Shown in pieces: positions 18,411 through 27,606 of a stretch of DNA of 64,000 nt. Location of the stretch: NCBI GenBank assembly GCA_023410595.1, contig JAEYPO010000019.1, positions 1 to 64,000 on the forward strand, given 5' to 3'. Under the pieces are notes generated by a model that saw only the letters and a list, made by a program, of their open reading frames with translations, ran no database searches and was not told the origin of the DNA. Origin of the DNA: Bacillota bacterium. Its GTDB lineage: Bacteria; Bacillota; Clostridia; Christensenellales; SZUA-584. Numbering within the stretch: position 1 is the stretch's first letter; each line of letters opens with the position of its first letter. The translations under genes were made by a program, and so were the position numbers.

Positions 18411-18498
18411 TCTTACCTCTCGGCATATGATACACTACTTGTGTTCATTATTCAACCTCTTGAAAATCCCGCAAAATTATGATTAAATAAACGCACGC

Positions 18499-18514
18499 TA
18501 TACAAAAGTGTATA
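18499..18514. promoter_or_regulatory. Inverted repeat between metF and the metH unit
   Basis: A perfect 6-4-6 palindrome (TATACA, AAAG, TGTATA) lies in the 128-bp divergent region, 25 bp before metF. Its position suits an operator for one or both transcripts. No SAM riboswitch or T-box element is visible in this region. Confidence 0.4.
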
Positions 18515-18538
18515 TGGTTTCCAAGGGGTTGTTCTGAT

Positions 18539-19405
18539 ATGAGTATAATTGAAAAATTGAATCGCAACGAGCGCTCGTTTTCTCTGGAGTTTTTTCCGCC
18601 GAAAAAGGATATGGCGATCACGTCGGTGTATGAAGCAATCGAAAAGCTTTCGGGCTACAGCCCGTCATTTGTCAGCGTCACATACGGCGCGGGCGGAGGC
18701 AACAGGGACAGGGTAATAGACATAGCCTCCCATGTCAAATCCGTGGGGCTCGAGGCGCTGGCGCACCTTACCTGCGTGGGAGCCGACCCCGCCTCGATAG
18801 ACAATACGCTCTCTCAGCTCGAATCAATAGGCGTGAGCGGCGTGCTCGCACTGCGCGGAGACGTGCCCGAAGGTCTGGACAGAGAGACGGCATATAAACA
18901 CTATAGGCACGCGAGCGATCTTATAAGAGCTATAAAACGGCGCGGCGGCTTTTGCATAGGAGCCGCGGCTTATCCCGAAGCGCATATGGAAAGTGAAACG
19001 ACTGAAGAAGATTTATCGTTCATGAAGCTCAAGGCCGAGCTTGGCGCGGACTTTTTTATAACGCAGCTCTGTTTCGACAGGCGCGCGATAATCACGTTCT
19101 ATGAAAACGTGGAAAAGGCGGGCATACAAGCCCCTGTTATAACCGGTATCATGCCGGTGCTCAATCCCAATCAGATAACGAGAATGGCGCTGCTGTCGGC
19201 GTGCTCAATACCAGCGCCCTTAAGCAAGATGATAAGCCGATACGGCTCAGACCCCGACTCGTTCAAAAAAGCGGGCCTTTGCTACGCCATAGAAGAGATA
19301 GAATATCTTATGGACAACGGCATAGGCAGGTTCCACATCTACACGATGAACAAACCCGATGTAGCCGAACAGATAATACTCGGCAGCCGTCTGAAAACTA
19401 TTTAG
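18539..19405 (+). CDS. metF: Methylenetetrahydrofolate reductase
   Basis: The 288-residue protein is an FAD-containing TIM barrel with the N-terminal motif FSLEFFPPKKD (catalytic Glu), SVTYGAGGG, LAHLTCVGAD and the FITQLCFD segment. It reduces 5,10-methylenetetrahydrofolate to 5-methyltetrahydrofolate in the cytosol, the methyl donor for MetH encoded divergently 730 bp upstream. AAGGGG lies ten bases before the start. Its last eight bases overlap the convergent GGDEF gene. Confidence 0.95.
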   Translation: MSIIEKLNRNERSFSLEFFPPKKDMAITSVYEAIEKLSGYSPSFVSVTYGAGGGNRDRVIDIASHVKSVGLEALAHLTCVGADPASIDNTLSQLESIGVSGVLALRGDVPEGLDRETAYKHYRHASDLIRAIKRRGGFCIGAAAYPEAHMESETTEEDLSFMKLKAELGADFFITQLCFDRRAIITFYENVEKAGIQAPVITGIMPVLNPNQITRMALLSACSIPAPLSKMISRYGSDPDSFKKAGLCYAIEEIEYLMDNGIGRFHIYTMNKPDVAEQIILGSRLKTI

Positions 19406-20924
19406 CCGATTTTCTGCGCTTTTCCCGGTACATATCATGATCCGCAATACTGACAAGCGAATCCACCGATTCGCCGGAAAAGTATTCGGCTTGCTTGAAA
19501 CCGAAGCTTAAAGATACGCCCTGCGCTCCACCCGCGAGGCATGCTTTGGCGTCCTTTTCTATCTGGGCAGTAACGGCCATGGCCTGCTCCTTTGTGACGC
19601 CCGGAAGTATGAGTATGAACTCGTCTCCCCCCAGCCTGCACACCGTGCCTATCCTTTCCGCGTGCCTGCGCAGCACGTCCGCGACGGAGACTATCATGGT
19701 ATCGCCCGCCCCGTGCCCGTGATTATCGTTTATAGATTTTAAGCCGTCTATATCAGCAAAGCACACCGTTAGGGGTATTTTCCTTTCACTGCAGTCGTCG
19801 TACATCTGCCTGAGCTTTTCGGTGCCTGCCCTGCGGTTTAGCAGCCCTGTAAGCATATCCGTCTTTGCCATCTGCTCCAGCTTGGCCTCGGCCTCCCTGT
19901 ACTTTGTGATGTCGCTGATGACAGTAACGACTATCTCCTGACCGCCGATCTTCGCGGGAGTGTGCGTAACGCTGTAAAGGTGTCCCTTAGCGTCCGTAAG
20001 CGTTTCTTCGGGCGCTTTTTTAGGCCTTCGTGAAAGGCCGCAGCCTAACTCCTCGTTTAACTGGCGGCTGCCCGAGCCGAACAGCTCTTTGTACGCCTTG
20101 TTTTCAAATATGATATCGCGGGTAGCCGGGTCCCATATCGCGAAACCCTGGCTGATGGAGTCTAAGCCTTTCCTTGCGGTCACATGCGCTTCGTTTCTCG
20201 GCATATCCGGAGACAGCGTTCTGAAGAGCTCGACGTACTTTTCTATGTTCCGCTTTATCTGCGGCCCCGCCTGCTCGTCGAAGAAATATAATGCGACGCC
20301 GTTTGTGCCGTATGTTTTGGCGTACATCGCGTATGCCGAGTCCGCCGCGCGCTTGAGCCGGCAGAGCCGCTTTGTCTCGGAATCCGCGTTTTCTTCAAAG
20401 TTGGGGCAAAGCACCGGCACGCAGACGTTCTTACGCGCGCGCCACTCCTCTTTTAACACATACCTCTGGTTTCTTTTTTCGTATATAGAGGCGCAGAACG
20501 CGCCGACGCTCCTTGAGGTAATGCTTAAGAAATCGTGCGCTTTGTTCTTCAGCGACGCGCTTGTAAATACATCGCAGATCATAGATATTACTGAAGCCGA
20601 ATTTTGGGCGTACGCCTCCTCCATGGAGTTAATCGAAATAAGCCGCGACTGCATGCCGTCGTATCTCGCGGCGCACGACGACAAAGAAACGGTATGAAGC
20701 TTGTCCGATATGCGCAGCGCAGCGGTAAACTCGGTGTCCACTTCGTTTTTAAACGCGGCTATATCGGCCTCGTCTTCGAACATTCGAAAAAACGAGCTGC
20801 CCGCGTAAACGCCTTTTTTCTCTGCAAGCTTGTTGGCAAATAAAATCTTGCCGCTTTTTATGCCTACAATAAACACCGGTACAGGAAAAGTAATGAGATA
20901 ATGCTTTGCATTGAAATAGTCCAT
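19398..20924 (-). CDS. PAS-containing diguanylate cyclase
   Basis: This 508-residue protein has no transmembrane segment. It has an N-terminal PAS-like domain (about 8-110), a middle region of unclear fold (about 130-250), a second PAS (about 262-350) and a GGDEF domain (about 355-505). The second PAS ends in the DITKYREAE linker. The active site reads CRLGGDEFILILPG and the family motif DIDGLKSINDNHGHGAGD is intact, so cyclic di-GMP synthesis is likely. The inhibitory I-site RxxD is degenerate (RIGT), suggesting weak product inhibition. No EAL or HD-GYP partner is nearby, and the 3' end overlaps metF by eight bases. Confidence 0.88.
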   Translation of the reverse strand: MDYFNAKHYLITFPVPVFIVGIKSGKILFANKLAEKKGVYAGSSFFRMFEDEADIAAFKNEVDTEFTAALRISDKLHTVSLSSCAARYDGMQSRLISINSMEEAYAQNSASVISMICDVFTSASLKNKAHDFLSITSRSVGAFCASIYEKRNQRYVLKEEWRARKNVCVPVLCPNFEENADSETKRLCRLKRAADSAYAMYAKTYGTNGVALYFFDEQAGPQIKRNIEKYVELFRTLSPDMPRNEAHVTARKGLDSISQGFAIWDPATRDIIFENKAYKELFGSGSRQLNEELGCGLSRRPKKAPEETLTDAKGHLYSVTHTPAKIGGQEIVVTVISDITKYREAEAKLEQMAKTDMLTGLLNRRAGTEKLRQMYDDCSERKIPLTVCFADIDGLKSINDNHGHGAGDTMIVSVADVLRRHAERIGTVCRLGGDEFILILPGVTKEQAMAVTAQIEKDAKACLAGGAQGVSLSFGFKQAEYFSGESVDSLVSIADHDMYREKRRKSAK

Positions 20925-21054
20925 GATTATGTCATCCTTGAATATACTTTACTTTAATACGCGTATTTTAACAAGTAAATTATATGCAATAACAAATGAA
21001 AAATTTGGCGAATGGCGCGCATGGCAGCAGAAAAAATGCGTAAAGATATAATAA

Positions 21055-21091
21055 AACGCCTCGGTCAGCCTGAGCTGAAAGCCGAAGCGTT
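21055..21091 (-). terminator. Probable terminator of the acc-fab operon
   Basis: On the minus strand an interrupted stem (AACGC..TCGG..AGC pairing with GCT..CCGA..GCGTT) is followed by TTATTATATCTTT. It lies about 115 nt beyond fabZ and just after a terminator-like dispersed repeat. Confidence 0.55.
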
Positions 21092-21181
21092 ATACACACC
21101 CCATCAAATCTCACGGAGGGACACCGTATACACACCCCAAAAAGCCTCGCAGCTTTGGCTTTTTTGGGGCCCCGTTATTAA
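21091..21181 (+). repeat. Dispersed repeat, copy D (two units), after fabZ
   Basis: The first unit is TATACACACCCC with a shortened core. The second has TATACACACCCC, AAAAAGCC, an inner loop, GGCTTTTTT and GGGGCCCCGTTATTA. The second unit forms an AAAAAAGCC-GGCTTTTT hairpin flanked by CCCC and GGGG on both strands, and it begins 25 nt after the fabZ stop, so it may act as a bidirectional terminator. Confidence 0.8.
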
Positions 21182-21205
21182 GCTGTTATCAAAACACAGA
21201 CGAAG

Positions 21206-21631
21206 CTATGCGGAAATAGCGAACATGAGCTCGCAGCTCGCCACGAGCTTGCCGCGCACATATGCCTTTCCGCTGCCCAGGCCTACGTTTCCCTTTACGG
21301 CGTCTATCGACGTTTCAAGCTCCAGAACGTCTCCGGGCACGACTTTTTCGCTGAATCGGGCGTTCTTTATCTTTCCCAAAAACGCGAGCTTTCCGCTCAT
21401 TTCCTCTTTTGTAAGCAGCGCTATGCCGCCCATCTGCGCTATGGCTTCTATTATAAGCACACCAGGCATTATCTTCACGTCGCCGAAATGACCCATAAAG
21501 AACCACTCGTTAGCACTGACGGCTTTTATGCCTTTGGCTCTGACTCCCTCTTCAAGTTCGTCCACCCTGTCTATCATCAGGAACGGCTCTCTGTGAGGCA
21601 GAATTTTTTTAATATCATCTATACCCAGCAT
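21206..21631 (-). CDS. fabZ: 3-hydroxyacyl-ACP dehydratase FabZ
   Basis: The 141-residue hotdog-fold protein carries the FabZ signature LPHREPFLMIDRV at residues 9-21, the catalytic His in FMGHFGDVKIMPGVL and the Glu in LIIEAIAQMGG. It removes water from 3-hydroxyacyl-ACP in the elongation cycle. It is the last gene of the acc-fab operon, 11 bp after fabF. Confidence 0.95.
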   Translation of the reverse strand: MLGIDDIKKILPHREPFLMIDRVDELEEGVRAKGIKAVSANEWFFMGHFGDVKIMPGVLIIEAIAQMGGIALLTKEEMSGKLAFLGKIKNARFSEKVVPGDVLELETSIDAVKGNVGLGSGKAYVRGKLVASCELMFAISA

Positions 21632-21642
21632 ACCGTCCTCCG

Positions 21643-22878
21643 CTAGTCAAGCTTTTTAAGCAGTATACAGCTGTTATGCCCGCCGAACCCGAATGAGTTC
21701 GATATGGCGTACTTTGTATCCATGGGCCTTGCTTTGCCTTTTACATAGTCGAGGTTGCACCCTTCGCCCTCTGTTTCCAGTCCTATCGTGGGAGGCGCAA
21801 TGCCGGCGTTGAGCGCGCACATGGACAGTACAGCCTCAAAAGCTCCCGCTCCGCCCAGCATATGTCCGGTCATGGACTTCGTAGAGCTTACAAGCAGCTT
21901 TTTTGCGTGCTCGCCGAAGCATTTTTCTATAGCCCTGCTCTCAAACACGTCGTTGAGCGGCGTGCCCGTACCGTGGGCGTTTATATAGCCTACGTCTTCC
22001 TTGTTAATGCCGCCTTCCTGTACTACGAGCTCCATTGCCTTAGCCGCCCATATTCCTTCCGGCTCGGGCGCCGTTATATGATACGCGTCGCATGTCTGCG
22101 CATAACCGGCGACCTGGCCTATTATATTCGCTCCGCGCTTTCCCGCGTGTTCTTCGCTCTCAATTACCATCATGCCTGAGCCTTCGGCCAGAACGAACCC
22201 CTGTCTGTCCTTGTCAAAAGGTATGCACGCCCTTGCGGGGTCCTCGCTCTCGGAGAGCGCCTGCATCTGGTGGAACCCCGCGACGCCGAGTTCGTATATG
22301 ACCGCTTCTGCCCCTCCGACGAGCGCTAAGTCCATGCGCCCTTCTTTAATAGCGTAATACGCTTCGCCTATGGCGTCCGCGCCTGACGAACATGCGGTAA
22401 CGACGCTGAGGCACGGCCCATGGAGCCCCAGCCGCATGGATATCATACCCGCTGTCGTATTAATGATGGATTTAGGAATAAACAGCGAAGAGACCGCCCT
22501 CGGCCCGTTCGTCCGTAGTTCATCCTGCTGCCCGCAAATCGTGCCGAGGCCGCCCATGCCGCTGCCCAGCACTACTCCTGCGCGCAGTGTGTCAAAGTCG
22601 CCTTCGGCAAGGCCGCTTTCCTCCCACGCCTGCATGGCCGCGACTATGGCAAGCTGCGAGAACCTCGCGAGGCGCTTCGCCTCGCGGTTAGTTATATACT
22701 TTGAAGGGTCGAAATCCCAGACCTCGCCCGCGCATGTAATGCCCGTAAGCTCGGTGTCGAAGCACTGCGCTTTTCTTATACCGCACACGCCTTTTACAGC
22801 GTTATCAAACGACTCCTTTACGGTTTGCCCTATAGGCGATACGGCGCCCATGCCGGTAATCACCACTTTATGACTCAT
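21643..22878 (-). CDS. fabF: 3-oxoacyl-ACP synthase II
   Basis: The 411-residue protein is a condensing enzyme with the catalytic Cys in VVTACSSGADAIG and the two His in NAHGTGTPLND and KSMTGHMLGGAGA. These define a Cys-His-His KAS II enzyme that elongates acyl-ACP with malonyl-ACP. The length is normal. It follows fabG by 25 bp in the operon. Confidence 0.96.
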   Translation of the reverse strand: MSHKVVITGMGAVSPIGQTVKESFDNAVKGVCGIRKAQCFDTELTGITCAGEVWDFDPSKYITNREAKRLARFSQLAIVAAMQAWEESGLAEGDFDTLRAGVVLGSGMGGLGTICGQQDELRTNGPRAVSSLFIPKSIINTTAGMISMRLGLHGPCLSVVTACSSGADAIGEAYYAIKEGRMDLALVGGAEAVIYELGVAGFHQMQALSESEDPARACIPFDKDRQGFVLAEGSGMMVIESEEHAGKRGANIIGQVAGYAQTCDAYHITAPEPEGIWAAKAMELVVQEGGINKEDVGYINAHGTGTPLNDVFESRAIEKCFGEHAKKLLVSSTKSMTGHMLGGAGAFEAVLSMCALNAGIAPPTIGLETEGEGCNLDYVKGKARPMDTKYAISNSFGFGGHNSCILLKKLD

Positions 22879-22903
22879 ATATACCTCACCTTTCCGTATA
22901 CCC

Positions 22904-23638
22904 TTATATCACCATTCCGCCGTCAACGACCATTACCTGCCCAGTGATGTAAGACGCGCTCTCGCCGCATAAAAAGCACACAAGCCCCGCGACGTCACCA
23001 GGGCTGCCGAACCGGCCGAGCGGTATGGAATGAAGCATGTTTTGTTTTACGTCGTCGCTTAACCCATTCGTCATCGCAGTTTCTATGAATCCGGGCGCTA
23101 CCGCGTTAACGCATATACCGCGCTTTGCGAACTCTCTCGCGCAGGATTTCGTAAGTCCTATGATGCCCGCTTTGGAGGCCGCGTAGTTCGCCTGGCCTGC
23201 GTTGCCCGTTATCCCTACGACGGACGTTATATTAACTATCCTTCCCTGTCGCGCCTTTAGCATATACGACGCCGCCTCCCTCGTGCAGCAAAAGCAGCTG
23301 TTTAAGTTCGCTCTTATTACGCTGTCGAACTGTTCGTCCGCCATGCGCATCACAAGGCCGTCGCTGGTTACTCCTGCGTTGTTGACAAGCACGTATATGC
23401 CTCCAAGAGAATCGACGCACGTTTTAACGAGCGTTTTGCAGCCCTCAGGAGACGTTAAATCCGCCTGTATTGCTACGGCATTGCGCCCCAGAGCTTTTAT
23501 GCTCTGGGCGACTTCTTCTGCCTTAACGGCATTGCTGTTGTAGTGGACGGCGACGTCGAAGCCGGCCTTCGCAAGAGCTATAGCTATCGCCTGCCCTATG
23601 CCTCCCGACGCGCCCGTTACCAAAGCGGCTTTGCCCAT
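22904..23638 (-). CDS. fabG: 3-oxoacyl-ACP reductase
   Basis: The 244-residue short-chain dehydrogenase has the NADPH motif TGASGGIGQAIA, the NNAGVT motif and the catalytic triad Ser in ITSVVG with YAASK. The C-terminal VVDGGMVI is typical of FabG. It reduces 3-oxoacyl-ACP, and its context between fabD and fabF removes doubt among the many related dehydrogenases. Confidence 0.95.
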   Translation of the reverse strand: MGKAALVTGASGGIGQAIAIALAKAGFDVAVHYNSNAVKAEEVAQSIKALGRNAVAIQADLTSPEGCKTLVKTCVDSLGGIYVLVNNAGVTSDGLVMRMADEQFDSVIRANLNSCFCCTREAASYMLKARQGRIVNITSVVGITGNAGQANYAASKAGIIGLTKSCAREFAKRGICVNAVAPGFIETAMTNGLSDDVKQNMLHSIPLGRFGSPGDVAGLVCFLCGESASYITGQVMVVDGGMVI

Positions 23639-23647
23639 ATGTTTACC

Positions 23648-24568
23648 TCACTGTTTGTTTCCCGACAGGAATTTATTAAGCGTGGCCATATCGCGCACGG
23701 ATTCGACCACGGCGCTCTTTTCCACCCTGCGCTTTACAAGCTTGGAAAGCACGTTGCCCGGCCCTACTTCCACGAAGCGCTCCACACCCGACGCTATCAT
23801 ATGCTCTAAGCAGTCATGCCATTTTACACGGCGGCACATCTGCTTTGCAAGCAGTTGTTTTATATCGCTGCTTTCACCGTAAGGAGCGCCCAATACGTTT
23901 GAATAGACGGTTTTTTTCATCCCGCCCAAAACAAACGTATCCAATACGCGTGAAAACTCGCTTGCCGCGCTTTCAAGCAGCGGAGCGTGCGAGGGCCCCG
24001 AAACCGAGAGCATAGCCGCCATTTTAGCGCCTTTTTGCTCAAACAGCTCTTTAAGCTTATTAAGCTCGGCCGTACTGCCCGCTATTACTGTCTGCATTTC
24101 GGAAAGATGGTTGGCGACGTACGCGTCCTCAAATCCGCTCAGCGCGTCCTCGACCTCGCCTACCGTAAAGCCTATAACGGACAGCATGCCGCCCTCGCCT
24201 TTAGGGTATGCGCCGTCCATTATGCTTCCTCTTTTGCGCACGAGCGCCGCGCAGCCTTGGGTGCTGAACACGCCCGCCGCGGCAAGCGCCGTATATTCGC
24301 CGAGCGAAAGCCCGGCATATACGTCCGCGTCGCATCCTTCGCTGAGCAGCACGTTGAAAAGCGAGATTGAATGCGCAAATATGGCGGGCTGTACTATTTC
24401 GCTCTCGTCGAGCCGCCATCCTTCAAAACACGCACGCTTAAGGTCAACGCCAGCGCCTTCGCAGCACATATCGAATATCTGTTTATAAATATCAACATTA
24501 TCGTATAAGTCCATTCCCATACCCGCGGATTGCGCGCCCTGGCCGGGAAACAAAAACGCCGTCTTCAT
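23648..24568 (-). CDS. fabD: Malonyl-CoA:ACP transacylase
   Basis: The 306-residue protein has FPGQGAQSAGMG at the N terminus and the nucleophilic Ser in AGLSLGEYTAL, where Leu replaces the more usual His or Gln before Ser. The catalytic His is in GPSHAPLLESA. It loads malonyl groups onto ACP. fabK lies four bases upstream and fabG nine bases downstream. Confidence 0.95.
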   Translation of the reverse strand: MKTAFLFPGQGAQSAGMGMDLYDNVDIYKQIFDMCCEGAGVDLKRACFEGWRLDESEIVQPAIFAHSISLFNVLLSEGCDADVYAGLSLGEYTALAAAGVFSTQGCAALVRKRGSIMDGAYPKGEGGMLSVIGFTVGEVEDALSGFEDAYVANHLSEMQTVIAGSTAELNKLKELFEQKGAKMAAMLSVSGPSHAPLLESAASEFSRVLDTFVLGGMKKTVYSNVLGAPYGESSDIKQLLAKQMCRRVKWHDCLEHMIASGVERFVEVGPGNVLSKLVKRRVEKSAVVESVRDMATLNKFLSGNKQ

Positions 24569-24572
24569 AGCT

Positions 24573-25538
24573 TTAGCCCTCTTGGGTGAGAAGGCCGCCG
24601 ACGTTTTTCAATATATCGCTTATGCGCTGCGCGTCAAACATCTCGCGTATTATATCAGCTGCCGGCTGTATGTGTTCGAGCATGCACGCCGCCTGGCCCG
24701 CCATGAACGAGCCCGTCTCCTTGTCGCCGTACAGCACTGCCCTCATGAGCGAGCCTTCGCCCGCTTTTTCGAGCTTTTCTGCGCCGTCCACCTCGTACTC
24801 GAGCTTTGCGAGTTCGCGCACAAGCGGGCTGCGAAGCACCCTTACGGGATGTCCCGTCACGCGGCCCGTGACTTTGCTGTCTATGTCCTTAGCCTTAATT
24901 ATGCGGTTCTTGTATTCCTCGTGCGCCGTGCATTCCTCGGCAAGCACAAAACGCGTGCCCACCTGCACGCCTTTAGCCCCGAGAACAAACGCTGCCGTTA
25001 CGGTGTCCGCGTCGAATATGCCGCCCGCCGCGACGACGGGTATATCAACACTGCGCGCCACGTCGGGCATAAGCACCATAGTCGTGAGCTCGCCAATATG
25101 CCCGCCCGATTCGCAGCCTTCCGCTATTACGAAATCTGCGCCCATTCGCTGCATCATTATGGCTAGAGCGCGGCTCGCTACTACAGGCGCGAATATGCTG
25201 CCCGCTTCCTTCCACATCTTCACGTACTCGGCCGGATTACCCGCGCCCGTGATGACCACGGGGACGCGCTCTTCGGCGACGAGCTTTACGATGCTGTCGA
25301 CATACGGGCTTAACAGCATGACGTTTACGCCGAACGGTTTGTCAGTCTTTTGCCTTAATGCACGTATCTGCTCTTTGACCCACTCGGGCGGGGCGTTGCC
25401 CGCGGCTATCACGCCGAGGCCCCCCGCCATGGAAACGGCGGCAGCAAGGTCCGCATTTGATACCCATGCCATACCGCCCTGAATGATTGGGTATTCGATG
25501 TTAAGCAACCCGCATATGCTGCCTTCGAATCTATGCAT
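24573..25538 (-). CDS. fabK: Enoyl-ACP reductase II
   Basis: The 321-residue FMN-dependent TIM barrel of the nitronate monooxygenase-like group has YPIIQGGMAW near the start, the VITGAGNP motif, CESGGHIG and VVAAGGI for FMN binding. Its place between acpP and fabD indicates FabK, the enoyl reductase of many Clostridia and streptococci, which is insensitive to FabI inhibitors such as triclosan. No fabI is present. It overlaps the acpP gene by eight bases. Confidence 0.94.
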   Translation of the reverse strand: MHRFEGSICGLLNIEYPIIQGGMAWVSNADLAAAVSMAGGLGVIAAGNAPPEWVKEQIRALRQKTDKPFGVNVMLLSPYVDSIVKLVAEERVPVVITGAGNPAEYVKMWKEAGSIFAPVVASRALAIMMQRMGADFVIAEGCESGGHIGELTTMVLMPDVARSVDIPVVAAGGIFDADTVTAAFVLGAKGVQVGTRFVLAEECTAHEEYKNRIIKAKDIDSKVTGRVTGHPVRVLRSPLVRELAKLEYEVDGAEKLEKAGEGSLMRAVLYGDKETGSFMAGQAACMLEHIQPAADIIREMFDAQRISDILKNVGGLLTQEG

Positions 25539-25761
25539 TCGTTTTCCCTTCCAGATAAGTAACCAGCTGTCCGACCGTCTTAATATCCTTTACCTCTTCA
25601 TTAGGTATCTTAATGCCGGTCTCCTTTTCGAGCTCTATGAGCATCTCCACCATGTCGAGAGAGTCCATTTCAAAATCTTCGACAAAGCTCTTTTCCATCG
25701 TAATCTCGTCTCTCTCAAGGTCGAGCTGCTCCATTAGATTTTTGATTATCAGTTCCTTCAT
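25531..25761 (-). CDS. acpP: Acyl carrier protein
   Basis: The chosen start gives an acidic 76-residue protein, the usual ACP size, with GGAGGAG seven bases before ATG; a longer frame into fabH has no support. The phosphopantetheine Ser lies in FEMDSLDMVE (about residue 35). It carries growing acyl chains for all the neighbouring enzymes. The motif EMDSLD, with Met before Asp-Ser, is usual for fatty acid ACPs of type II systems. Confidence 0.95.
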   Translation of the reverse strand: MKELIIKNLMEQLDLERDEITMEKSFVEDFEMDSLDMVEMLIELEKETGIKIPNEEVKDIKTVGQLVTYLEGKTNA

Positions 25762-25784
25762 GTTTTTTCTCCTCCAGAATATTA

Positions 25785-26765
25785 TTAAATTGTCCAATCC
25801 ACCACAAGGCCGCCGCACGTAAGGCCCGACCCGAAAGCGACCAAAGCTACTCTGTCGCCTTTTGTAAGCCAGCCTTTTTTGTAGGCGTCGCACATGGCTA
25901 TCGGAATGGTTGCGGATGAAGTGTTTGCGTATTCGTCGATATCCATAAAGAACTGGTCCGACTTGAAGCGCAGTTTACGTTTTATATAATCTATTATCTT
26001 AGCGTTTGCCTGATGGGGTATCACTTTTGTAAAGGGTTTGTCGCCGCATTTTGCGAGCAGCTTGCGCAGCACGGAGTCCGCCGCGCTCACCGCGTATGTA
26101 AACACCTCGCGGCCGTTCATACGCAAATGGTCCTGCTGCTCATCCTTAGGGTCTATGTTGTTAAACGGCGTTTTGCGCATTTCTCTTTTGCATATTATGA
26201 CATCTTCTTTATCGGGTGAGCCGCTCAAGATCGGAAAATGGACTTTTGGCTCGTCGCTGCGCTTTAAAACAACAGCGCCCGCCCCGTCCCCGAACAGCAC
26301 GCACGTCGAACGGTCCTTCCAGTCGACATACTGGGATATCGCTTCGCTCGATATAACGAGCGCCGCGTCCTTTCCCATAGAGTCCATAAGGCTCGCCGCC
26401 GTGGAAAGCGCGTATACAAATCCGGAACAGCCGGCGGATATATCCATATTGGCGCAATCGTTAATATCGAGCGCCTTCTGCACATATCCCGACATACTTG
26501 GGGTAACGTATTCGCTCGTAATGGAACTCGAAATGATAAGCCCAATTTCGTTCCTGTCTACGCCCGAATTGGCCAGAGCCTTAGACGCGGCCTCTAGCGC
26601 CATATCGACGCTGCGTTCTCCGGACGAGATATGCCTTCTGCGTATGCCCGTACGTTTTTTTATCCATTCGTCGCTTGTATCCACAAGGCTCTCAAGCTCA
26701 ACGTTTGTTACTACTCTCTCAGGCACCTTGCACGCGATGCCCGCAATTTCTACCGATGCTTCCAA
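25785..26765 (-). CDS. fabH: 3-oxoacyl-ACP synthase III
   Basis: The 326-residue initiating condensing enzyme has the catalytic Cys in DISAGCSGFVYAL, His in IPHQANAKI and Asn in EYANTSSATIP, which is the KAS III triad. It condenses acetyl-CoA or a branched acyl-CoA with malonyl-ACP. It starts one base after the accA stop and is followed by acpP. Confidence 0.95.
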   Translation of the reverse strand: MEASVEIAGIACKVPERVVTNVELESLVDTSDEWIKKRTGIRRRHISSGERSVDMALEAASKALANSGVDRNEIGLIISSSITSEYVTPSMSGYVQKALDINDCANMDISAGCSGFVYALSTAASLMDSMGKDAALVISSEAISQYVDWKDRSTCVLFGDGAGAVVLKRSDEPKVHFPILSGSPDKEDVIICKREMRKTPFNNIDPKDEQQDHLRMNGREVFTYAVSAADSVLRKLLAKCGDKPFTKVIPHQANAKIIDYIKRKLRFKSDQFFMDIDEYANTSSATIPIAMCDAYKKGWLTKGDRVALVAFGSGLTCGGLVVDWTI

Positions 26766-26766
26766 C

Positions 26767-27606
26767 TTACAGTCCTCTCATCTCTATATATCTTTCATGC
26801 CTTTTCAGCACCAGCTTTTCGGGGGATATCCTCGTCAGCCGCTTAAGCGCGATCCTGATCTCGCGCCGCATATCCGCTACGCATTTGTCCATATCGAACC
26901 TGTCAAAGCCCTCCGGCTCTTTTATTACGCTGTCCACGACGTTGAACTTTTTAAGGTCGCTTGCCGTAAGCTTTAAGTTTTCCGCCGCTTCATGCGCGAG
27001 CGACGAGTCTTTAAACAGTATCGACGCGCAGCCTTCAGGCGTTATCACTGAAAAGTAGCTGTTGTCAAGCATAATCAGCCAGTCTGAGAGTGAAAGCGCG
27101 AGAGCTCCGCCGCTTCCGCCTTCGCCTATTATAATCGAAATGGTCGGGGTCTTTAGCGTCGCCATTACTTTGAGGTGCTCCGCTATTACGAGCCCCTGGC
27201 CCCGCTCTTCCGCGTCCACTCCGGGGTACGCGCCCGGCGTGTCCACAAAGCATATGACGGGCCTTGAGAACTTTTCGGCCTGCTTTAATGCCCTCATGGA
27301 TTTCCTGTACCCCTCGGGGTTCGGCATGCCGAAGTTGCACTTCATACGCTCCTCCAGCGTATGTCCTTTCTGCTGGCCTATTACCGTTACCGGCCAGTCC
27401 TCAAACCACGCTATCGCCGTGACGATAGAGTCGTCGTCACCGAAGCATCTGTCGCCTTTTACTTCAAACACCCCGGTAAACAGCTTAGAAAGGTAATCCC
27501 TTGTCTGAGGCCTGTTCTCCTTGCGGGCGTTTTTCACCTTATCCCACGGCTTTTCCGCAGGCTGCGCAGCGTCCGTATTATTTATATCATTCGGCATAGT
27601 ACTCAT
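26767..27606 (-). CDS. accA: Acetyl-CoA carboxylase carboxyltransferase alpha subunit
   Basis: The 279-residue crotonase-like subunit includes RPQTRDYLSKLF, DTPGAYPGVDAEERGQG and the GEGGSGGALALS oxyanion region. It pairs with AccD to transfer carboxyl from biotin to acetyl-CoA. It overlaps accD by four bases. It is somewhat shorter than E. coli AccA (319), mostly at the N terminus, as in other Firmicutes. Confidence 0.95.
   Translation of the reverse strand: MSTMPNDINNTDAAQPAEKPWDKVKNARKENRPQTRDYLSKLFTGVFEVKGDRCFGDDDSIVTAIAWFEDWPVTVIGQQKGHTLEERMKCNFGMPNPEGYRKSMRALKQAEKFSRPVICFVDTPGAYPGVDAEERGQGLVIAEHLKVMATLKTPTISIIIGEGGSGGALALSLSDWLIMLDNSYFSVITPEGCASILFKDSSLAHEAAENLKLTASDLKKFNVVDSVIKEPEGFDRFDMDKCVADMRREIRIALKRLTRISPEKLVLKRHERYIEMRGL

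Noticed and set aside
18411..18538. SAM or cobalamin riboswitch before metF or the metH unit
   Set aside because: The 128-bp region is too short and lacks the conserved core sequences of either class.
25762..25893. Longer acyl carrier protein starting inside fabH
   Set aside because: The extension is arginine-rich, unlike ACP, and is the shadow of fabH; the start at 25761 has GGAGGAG at the right distance.
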